A DNA stretch of 64,000 nt from Notamacropus eugenii. Taxonomy: Eukaryota > Chordata > Mammalia > Diprotodontia > Macropodidae. The stretch is from positions 89,138,110-89,202,109 of the forward strand of contig NC_092872.1 in the NCBI RefSeq assembly GCF_028372415.1, in the 5' to 3' direction. Shown one piece after another: positions 57,190 to 64,000 of the stretch (positions are counted from its first letter, which is position 1; each line of letters begins with the position of its first letter). The notes below the pieces were generated by a model. The model saw nothing but the letters and a program-made list of their open reading frames with translations, was not told the origin of the DNA and did no database searches. Made by a program: the position numbers and the translations under genes.

Positions 57190-57680
57190 CAGAAGAGTTT
57201 AGGAACGGTGGTATACTAGAGTGCTGGACTCAGGAATGGGGAAGACAGATTCAAATCTTGCTTCTATACTTGTGTGTTCATCCTTTGTTGCCACGGAAGA
57301 CCATGCCATCAGAGAAATGATGACATGACTTGCACTTGACTTTGTTTTGAGTGAGGGAGGGCTGTGCATGTCACCAGCCTCACTTCTCCTCCAAAGCCAT
57401 CTGAATCCAGTGACCAGATATTCATTAGGATGACTGAAGATGACCCAGGATGAGGCAGTTGGGGTTAAGTGAGTTGCCCAAGGTCACACAGCTAATGAAT
57501 GTCAAGTGTTTGAGGTGAAATTTGAACTCAGGTTCCCCTGACTCCTGCACTGGTGCTTTATCCACTGCCCTGAATGAATATTGCAAATTGCTTAACTTTT
57601 CTGGGTCTCTGTTTTCTCATTAGTCTAATGAGTAGTTGAATCAGATAACTTCTAAGATCCATTCCAACCATAAATCTAGG
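57190..57680 (+). mobile_element. MIR SINE split by a younger SINE
   Basis: 57190-57268 (CTAGAGTGCTGGACTCAGGA, GACAGATTCAAATCTTGCTT) and 57573-57680 (AATTGCTTAACTTTTCTGGG, ATAACTTCTAAGATCCATTC) make one sense MIR once the inserted minus-strand SINE is removed. Confidence 0.7.
57271..57572 (-). mobile_element. tRNA-headed SINE with RTE-like tail A
   Basis: Antisense tail (TGTGTGTTCATCCTTTGTTG, CACTTCTCCTCCAAAGCCAT, GAATCCAGTGACCAGATATT) then head (GGTCACACAGCTAATGAATG, ACTGGTGCTTTATCCACTGC). Same family as 5171 and 28328, complete. Confidence 0.87.
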
Positions 57681-57689
57681 AAACTATAA

Positions 57690-57800
57690 TCTAGTAATTC
57701 TAGTCCAATTCCTTCAATTTGCAGATAAAGAAACTGAGGACCAGAAAGGGGAAGTGGATGTAAGGTCATAGTAAATGACAATGACAGAACTCAAATCTTC
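57690..57800 (-). mobile_element. L3/MIR-type fragment
   Basis: TAGTCCAATTCCTTCAATTT, AGATAAAGAAACTGAGGACC, AGAACTCAAATCTTCTGAAA. Confidence 0.6.
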
Positions 57801-58348
57801 TGAAAGCACATTTAATATGCTTTTCAGCATCGTTATTTGCGCCTGGAGCAATGTGGCTGCCCATAAAAGAGTGTTACCTATAGAAAACCATATTTGAAAC
57901 TTATGCCTTAGCCTGAGTCTAGACTCTGTTCTGGCAAGGTTGAGAAAATACAGGGTCTCCTTTTGACATCCTTAAAAAGTTTGAAAATAACCCCAGGTCA
58001 CAGTTAGAAAGCTTGGTAATGCAAAGACTGACTTTTTTTCTCGAGAAAAGGGGGTGGGGAATGGGCTTGAACAGTGAAACAGATAGCCACATTCTCCCTA
58101 TGTCCACATGTCTCTGTTCAGAGACAGATAGAACCTGAACAACCAAGCTATCCCCACGTATGAGTTTACAGTTTTGTTTAGGTTGTCTCCTCCCTTTTAA
58201 AAGTGTGTGCTGTGGAAATTGATAGGTGATTGTGACTTCAGTAGATTTATTAGTGACAAGGAATCCTTGGGTGAAAAGGAGGCTGTGACACTTCTTATAC
58301 CTGACTCAGCCAAGCAATCTTCAGTTGTTGTCTGGTCTACAAATAAAG
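57801..58348. other. Unassigned, no gene seen
   Basis: No recognised repeat or coding signal. Confidence 0.35.
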
Positions 58349-58349
58349 G

Positions 58350-58850
58350 TAAAATGTCTTAGCCAGGCCTCCAAAGTCTTCTGTAGTCTATCTCCAACCT
58401 TCCTGCTCCTCTCCTCACACCATTGTGAAAGGAAGGAAGATTTCCATATGAGGTCTTTTAGATATTTCTATTGGTGAACGGCATTGTCTTCATTACATCA
58501 AGCCCTAACATATTCTAAGGTCCCCACTGAGAGATCCATGACCACTCAAAACAGACTGATCAGCCTAACAATTGAAAGGAAAAATTAAATGAATGAAGAA
58601 TTTTGTCCAAATTTTACTAAATTGTGATTTGCAGTTTCATGGACCATTTGTCCATATATATCTTAGGCTGCTGTTTGGTAAATCCCCTTTTTTTTGTTTC
58701 CACTCTCAGAAGCATATTGTATTAACCTAGTAGGATATAAGCTCCATGAGGATAGGAACTGTTTCATTTTGATAGCTATGTCCACAGTACCTAGGACAGC
58801 ACATGACACAGAATAGACACTTGATAAATGTTTGATTGATTTATGGCCTG
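58350..58850 (+). mobile_element. L2 LINE pieces
   Basis: 58350-58440 matches the ORF2 end (CCTCCAAAGTCTTCTGTAGT, CTATCTCCAACCTTCCTGCT). 58720-58850 is the 3' end (AGCTCCATGAGGATAGGAAC, CAGTACCTAGGACAGCACAT, ACTTGATAAATGTTTGATTG). The middle (58440-58720) is not clearly L2. Confidence 0.65.
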
Positions 58851-59803
58851 TGCACTGAGTCTTTAATGGAAGAGGAGAAAGAGAGAGAGAGATCAAATTG
58901 AAGAAATGTGGAGCACTTTCAATGATCCCAGTTTTTCTATTATATAGAAATTCATCGTTTTAAAACCAGTATTCTCCTGGGGGTATTATATAGTTATGAA
59001 TTATAATGTCTAAAGAATCATAATTGCAAGTAATACAAAGCTCATATGAGAACTTCATAGTGGGTGTAAGTAGGCTATAGCATTTTACTAAGTGACAAAA
59101 AATAATTACCATCCAAGAAATGTATAGTTATATAAGAAGGTGGATCGATGACTGAGCAAACATGAGAGATAACACATTGCTGCCTTGGTATTGATGTACA
59201 GTAAACTATTGCCATTCCATATGCATTACAAAGGAAGAATCGGGTTGGAGAGAGCAGGTAGGATTTCAAGGTAGATACTCCTAGTCAGTGATTGGATAGA
59301 AGTTTAAAGAGGAAGTCTAGCCTGTAGAAAAAGTTATGAGGTTGGCATCATTGATGCACTGTTGACCTCTGCCATGTAGACAGCCAGAGTAGGTTTCACA
59401 TATTTTCACTGATTACATGGCATCTGATAGTTCCAAGACATATAAAAGCACAAAGCACAAAGGGATTCCCTATTTTCTTAAGTCAAATGGATTCATTATT
59501 TCATCCTGGTCACGTTTTCCACCACCTAAGTGTAGTCTCTGAGAAGAAGGGAGACAAGGCAAGGTCTTGGCCATCAACTGAACCAAAACCAGGATAAGAA
59601 GTGCCAACATGTATCCTTGCCCTGTGTTCAACAACTTTATTCTCACAAGCTAAGGCAGGTGATTCTTTCATAAGCCCTTTACTTTTCTTGGGTCACTGAT
59701 TTGTGCTATCTTGATACCTGAGATTAGGATGCCCAAGGTCACACAGCTACCTGTGTACTTGAGATTAGGATGGCTAAAGCCACAGACTATCAAAAAACCT
59801 AGA
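58851..59803. other. Unassigned, no gene seen
   Basis: Nothing recognised except a short GA run at 58870-58892. Confidence 0.35.
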
Positions 59804-59804
59804 A

Positions 59805-60130
59805 CAGGGGTTCTTAACCTTGTGGTCTATGGAATATGGATAGATAAATAGATAGATGGATAGATAGATAGATATCAATAGATAGATATAGATATAAGTA
59901 GATCTATATAGATAGAAAGATATAAATATAGATATAGATACACAAATATACATACATATAAATGTGTGTGTCCGGATAACTATTCCAATATAATTGGGTT
60001 TTTTTTTTGTATTCCTATGTATTTTATTTTATTTTGTCTTCCTATGTAAATATATTTGCATGTATTTTATATATTTTATGCATTTAACAATATTATCCAG
60101 ATTTCCAGCAATGGATCCCTATGGGGTTGT
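59805..60130 (+). mobile_element. hAT-type element with internal (GATA)n
   Basis: Left end CAGGGGTTCTTAACCTTGTG is a hAT-like terminal repeat. After the GATA expansion the interior resumes with TTCCAATATAATTGGGTTTT, TTCCTATGTATTTTATTTTA and ATTTTATGCATTTAACAATA. A clear right terminus is not seen. The 27.5-kb piece looks like the opposite end of the same family. Confidence 0.6.
59838..59945. repeat. (GATA)n microsatellite
   Basis: GATAGATAGATGG and TAGATATAGATATA units, imperfect, inside the hAT relic. Confidence 0.92.
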
Positions 60131-60204
60131 CACCTATCCAAGATTAACACCTCTGTTGTAACGCATTATATGATCAATTGTATAGCCAGAACTAGACTAA
60201 GATG

Positions 60205-60375
60205 TAACTGGAGTCATCCTGATGAATATCTGGTTACTGGATCCAGATGGCTCTGGAGGAGAAGTGAGGCTGGTGACCTGCACAGCCCTCCCTCACTCAA
60301 AACAAAGTCAAGTGCGAGTCATGTCGTCATTTTTCTAATGTCATTGTCTTCTTTGAAAATGAAGGAGAAGCACAA
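60205..60375 (+). mobile_element. RTE-like tail A, headless
   Basis: TGGAGTCATCCTGATGAATA, GGCTCTGGAGGAGAAGTGAG, CCCTCCCTCACTCAAAACAA, GTCTTCTTTGAAAATGAAGG. Truncated before the head. Confidence 0.85.
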
Positions 60376-60903
60376 AGAAGTAACTGGGAAATATTTAACA
60401 AAATAAATAAAAATCAATAGAACATCTACAATGTTAATATGTTATTTTCTAAATTAATATGCAGGACTCAGGGATACATAAGTAGGGATTAGTGACCCCA
60501 TTTCATCTTGAGTTTGACACCAATGGTCTAGCCAGAAATGTAAAAGGACTTATTTAAGGTAATAGAGCTATAAATGTAAATCATCATATGGAGGCCAACC
60601 TTCTGGTGAGAAGTCCCCGGGAATTTAGGCTAACCAGTTGGATGATAAATAAGACTGTCCTTCATCTGGTTCATATTTGAAGCTTTTCAATCTTAGTAGA
60701 ATCTGTCAGACCTGATTTCTATTATTGTTATTTCAATTGTCTTTGATCATCAGCTCCAAAGGCTTTCTTCTTGTTCCAGGGCTTTCCTGCAAACATTATT
60801 TTATGCTTGACCATTGTGAGGAAATGTAGGCAAATGCACAGTTTCATCCGCATTGCCACCTGGGAAGGTGGTTCCCTCCACACTACAAGAAATAAAACTA
60901 CAC
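60376..60903. other. Unassigned, no gene seen
   Basis: No recognised repeat or coding signal. Confidence 0.35.
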
Positions 60904-61290
60904 CAATGGGTCCCTGCCTAAGGGCTCCTCTGGACCCTCCTGTCTCTAGAGTGATTATCAATAGTAACTGTTGCTGTTTCCCTCCCAGTCCAATGTCTTT
61001 CTTTTTCTTGGCTACTTCTTAAACAGACCTATTCAATGAATGGGTGTTGCCTCACCCTAAGTGAGTCCCTGCAAAGACCTTGGCCTAAAGGGCTCAAGGT
61101 CTCTCAGTGCATCCTGTGTCATCTCCAGTCATCCTGATGAATATCTGGTCACTGGACTCAGATGGCTCTGGAGGAGAAGTGAGGCTGGTGACCTGCACAG
61201 CCCTCCCTCACTCAAATCAAAGTCAACTGCAAGTCATGTCATCATTGCTATGATGGCATGGTCTTTTTTGGCAACAAATTATGAACACAA
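60904..61290 (+). mobile_element. Repeat B with RTE-like tail A
   Basis: CCTGCCTAAGGGCTCCTCTG, TCTAGAGTGATTATCAATAG, GGCTACTTCTTAAACAGACC, GACCTTGGCCTAAAGGGCTC, then tail A from CATCTCCAGTCATCCTGATG to GGCAACAAATTATGAACACA. The best-preserved B copy in the window. Confidence 0.82.
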
Positions 61291-61439
61291 TAAGAAGTAA
61301 AACTACCTAATGTTCTCATCTGTCAGGTGAGATTTGAACCCACTACAGTGGGGTCTTCCAGCTCAAACAATTGATGTTTCAGAACTCCTACTCCCTGGCA
61401 TGTCAGAATCCCACCCCCACCCCAAACCCAAAGAAGGTA

Positions 61440-64000
61440 CAAACACATTTTAAAAGTTTATTCTCAGATACAGTTCGTTTTAGGGGTTCAGATTAAAAGA
61501 CATGCACTGAGTTTTCGGCAAAAAAAAAATCTCCTTTTGATAGTACCAGGGGATAAGTACTGACCCCAAGGGATTGATGGACTTTTCAGTGTATCAGTTC
61601 AGTGTATCTGCCTTACGCTGGGCCAAGCCCAGGAACTCCTATGTCGAGCTTTGACCCTCACCCATCTTCCCTTAAACATCCCTAGCGTACCATGAGAGAA
61701 AGAAAAATAAGGTAATTCTTCCTTTAAAGAAATCCCAAATGTACACTTCACAAAGAACATAATTAAAGGAAGCCACACCATTTTATTTCTCCTTTTCATA
61801 TCAATTGGCAGAAAGTGTCTTTATTAGAAAAATGAAATTTTCATATATTTACATTTTTTACACCATATTACTTGGCACCTTTGTTTTCTGCAACAGTTAT
61901 ATACATTTTAATTTCATTTCACACAGACATTCCAAACCCCATTCCTTAAACATTGTCTACACATTAAACAAAAATGGAGAACACAATACAGGAAGACACA
62001 CCCAGAGTATATATTTTTCTATCATAAAATATTTTGAGCAAACATATAATTTATAGATATGTTGGAAAATATCTATACAGTATTAGCATTTCTTCATGCA
62101 GAGGTTAAAATATGGCAGGGTTATGACCACCTACCAATGAAAATAAGTACATTACAAGGATAACGTAACTTGCATATGATGTTGGAGGGACTGAAGAAAA
62201 TCAAGTGACTGACATGGGCTTTGACATGTGTGGAAAACGTGCAAAAAAGCATATTTATTCCAAACCAGTTCTACCTGGATGAAAAAAATGGGCCTGCATT
62301 TAAGTTTTTAAAGCAATTTAAAAAATATTATTCTATTTTCATTCAATTGCTATTGGGCAGTCCATTAACTTATTAATTGGACAATTAAGTCAGAGTGCAA
62401 ACTATCAGTGTATAATTTATTCTTCCCCATTTGAAAAAAGCTTTATCTATCAGCTTTTCCAATTAAAGTCCTCTAAAAACAGATTTTTAAAACCACAGAT
62501 TTATGCACTCAGACATTTCTGACCACTAATCCAGCTTCAAATATATGACAACTATCAAACTCCAGTGAATTCTTCTGGGGGCTAATTGGTGGTGATCATT
62601 TTTAAAAAATATTTGCTGTTTATGGAAACAAGAAAGTGTACTTTGTTTTAAGTTTGAAACCTTTAGTACAGTAAGCCAGCTTCTCCTACTGAATAAATCC
62701 TTGGAATGAGTAATTCAGGCTCCTTTGCAAACTCCATTCACATCTGCAGGATGTCAGGATCTACCTAGAAGTTGTCTCTATTACTGTCTTATAATGACTA
62801 CCTAGGACTTGAACCCAGGTCATCCAGACTCCAAGGTAAGGTGTCTACCCACTTTTTCACACTGCCTTATGTGTCAGACTATTTACTGCAGTTTCTTGGA
62901 ATATGTTGCTAATTCCCCTCTCATTTCCTTAGGGAGGGACAGGTGATTGTCAGTTAACCTTTCCTCCTGAAAGGCTTGGGAAAGCAATGGCATGAGTAAC
63001 AACAGAGAGTAATTGTCACCCATTCCCTATTTCCATCCCCCTCACCAAAAATATCTATAAAAACTCTTTACTAAAAATGATCTGTATCAGGTCCAAAATT
63101 CAGGTGTGAGTCATCCATTTCTTAGCTGGAAGAATTTCCTTTGTGGTCATAGCTCTAATATTGTGTCCACAAACCCAATAAATCTGAGCTATTTGTAATA
63201 AAATACATTCAAAAATCAATAATGTTCATTTACTTGAATTTGCTTTACATAGAATAAACTAATTCAATAAGTGTTTACTTGGCAATATAGAAAATTCAAT
63301 TGAAATCAAAGGCCTGATTTCACTACTCTCTACCACCTCCCACCCCACTTTAAAATGCTTTTCATAGCAAAGAATACATTTTCATATTTTTCAGACTTTT
63401 ACTGCTCACTCAGATATCAATATACTCTTATTAATAAGAGTCCTTTGGAAACTTGGAACTGCAAAATGTCAGTTTAATGAGAGGGGTCCAAAGTGCCTAA
63501 GAAAGGCATTTGTGAGCTAAAAGACAATTAACTTTATTAACTTAAAGTGCCAGTCCTGCTATTATCTATATGCTATGTTAATATCTTTTTGAAAGGTTAT
63601 GCTAAAAATCCTTTCCAAAGACAGGTAAGAATTAGCTCAAAAGCTTAAAGACTGTGACTACAGTTTATGGAAAGTGTCCTAGGCTTGGAAAAAATATTTC
63701 TCTTTGTTTAAAGGAATAGCTAGCTCAGTGGGGAAGGGAAGGAGGGATCCAGAAATGAGTGTGATATAAAAACAAAAATTATCCAAAAGCCTCCCCCACA
63801 ACATTTTACAAAAAGAACATTTTTCATATCATTGGATGTGATACCAGGACCCTGAGAGATAGTAAATTCCAACTTATTTAATTGCTCATGGTGGTGGATT
63901 CTTTTTTCTGATTTCTAATCTGGATATGGAATAGAGGAAAAGGTCCTCTTTAAAGTAATATGGTGGATTTATCTCCCCATCTATTGACTTTGTTTGCAGG
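61440..64000 (-). other. Repeat-poor AT-rich block, possible 3' UTR
   Basis: About 2.5 kb contains only one recognisable repeat (an antisense tRNA-SINE head at 62800-62870, AGGACTTGAACCCAGGTCAT). Everywhere else in this window repeats occur every few hundred bases. Two minus-strand AATAAA signals occur, at 61457-61462 and near 61820, each with A/T-rich flanks. This fits a terminal exon's 3' UTR for a gene whose coding part lies to the right, but no coding exon is visible. It could equally be a conserved non-coding block or simply a gap between insertions. Confidence 0.35.

Noticed and set aside
63979-64000. TTTGTTTGCAGG at the window end as a splice acceptor
   Set aside because: A pyrimidine-poor match on the plus strand with no exon visible after it; cannot be judged at the edge.

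Overview
The window looks like intergenic or intronic DNA from a marsupial. This rests on repeat families recognised from memory, not on a search. They are tRNA-headed SINEs whose tails resemble RTE/BovB LINE 3' ends, a marsupial-type L1 with a long purine-rich inter-ORF spacer, and a thick background of old MIR, L2 and CR1/L3 copies. The species cannot be fixed from the sequence. I see no intact host protein-coding exon and no RNA gene.

Layout. 1-16.7 kb: old MIR/L2/L3 fragments, one solo LTR fossil (about 3.59-4.01 kb), two younger SINEs (5.17 and 5.84 kb), a CR1/L3 fragment (11 kb) and several microsatellites. 16.8-18.3 kb: a full-length processed pseudogene of adenosylhomocysteinase (AHCY) on the minus strand, with a candidate target-site duplication, next to a repeat carrying the RTE-like tail. 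21.4-24.3 kb: a long minus-strand L2 LINE broken up by later insertions. 24.3-25.4 kb: a plus-strand CR1/L3 LINE fragment covering the endonuclease region. 25.9-41.1 kb: an L1 cluster. It holds two minus-strand 3' fragments, a plus-strand L1 derivative that keeps ORF1 but little of ORF2 (HAL1-like), and a near full-length, decayed minus-strand L1 (about 34.34-41.08 kb) with recognisable ORF1, endonuclease and reverse-transcriptase segments. 41-61.3 kb: more L2/MIR/SINE mosaic. It includes an L2 split by a 303-bp insertion between 11-bp direct repeats, a 201-bp hAT-type MITE with an internal palindrome, a second hAT relic, and several (TG)n(AG)n compound microsatellites. 61.4-64 kb: AT-rich, almost repeat-free sequence with two minus-strand AATAAA signals. 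It could be the 3' UTR of a gene lying to the right, but I do not recognise the gene.

The elements do not form a pathway. The coherent story is retrotransposition. L1-type machinery explains the L1 copies and probably the AHCY pseudogene. RTE-type LINEs probably mobilised the SINE families, because different heads share the same tails. No novel biological system was found. The best leads are the shared-tail SINE/LINE families, the apparent C-terminal extension of L1 ORF1, and the repeat-poor right end.
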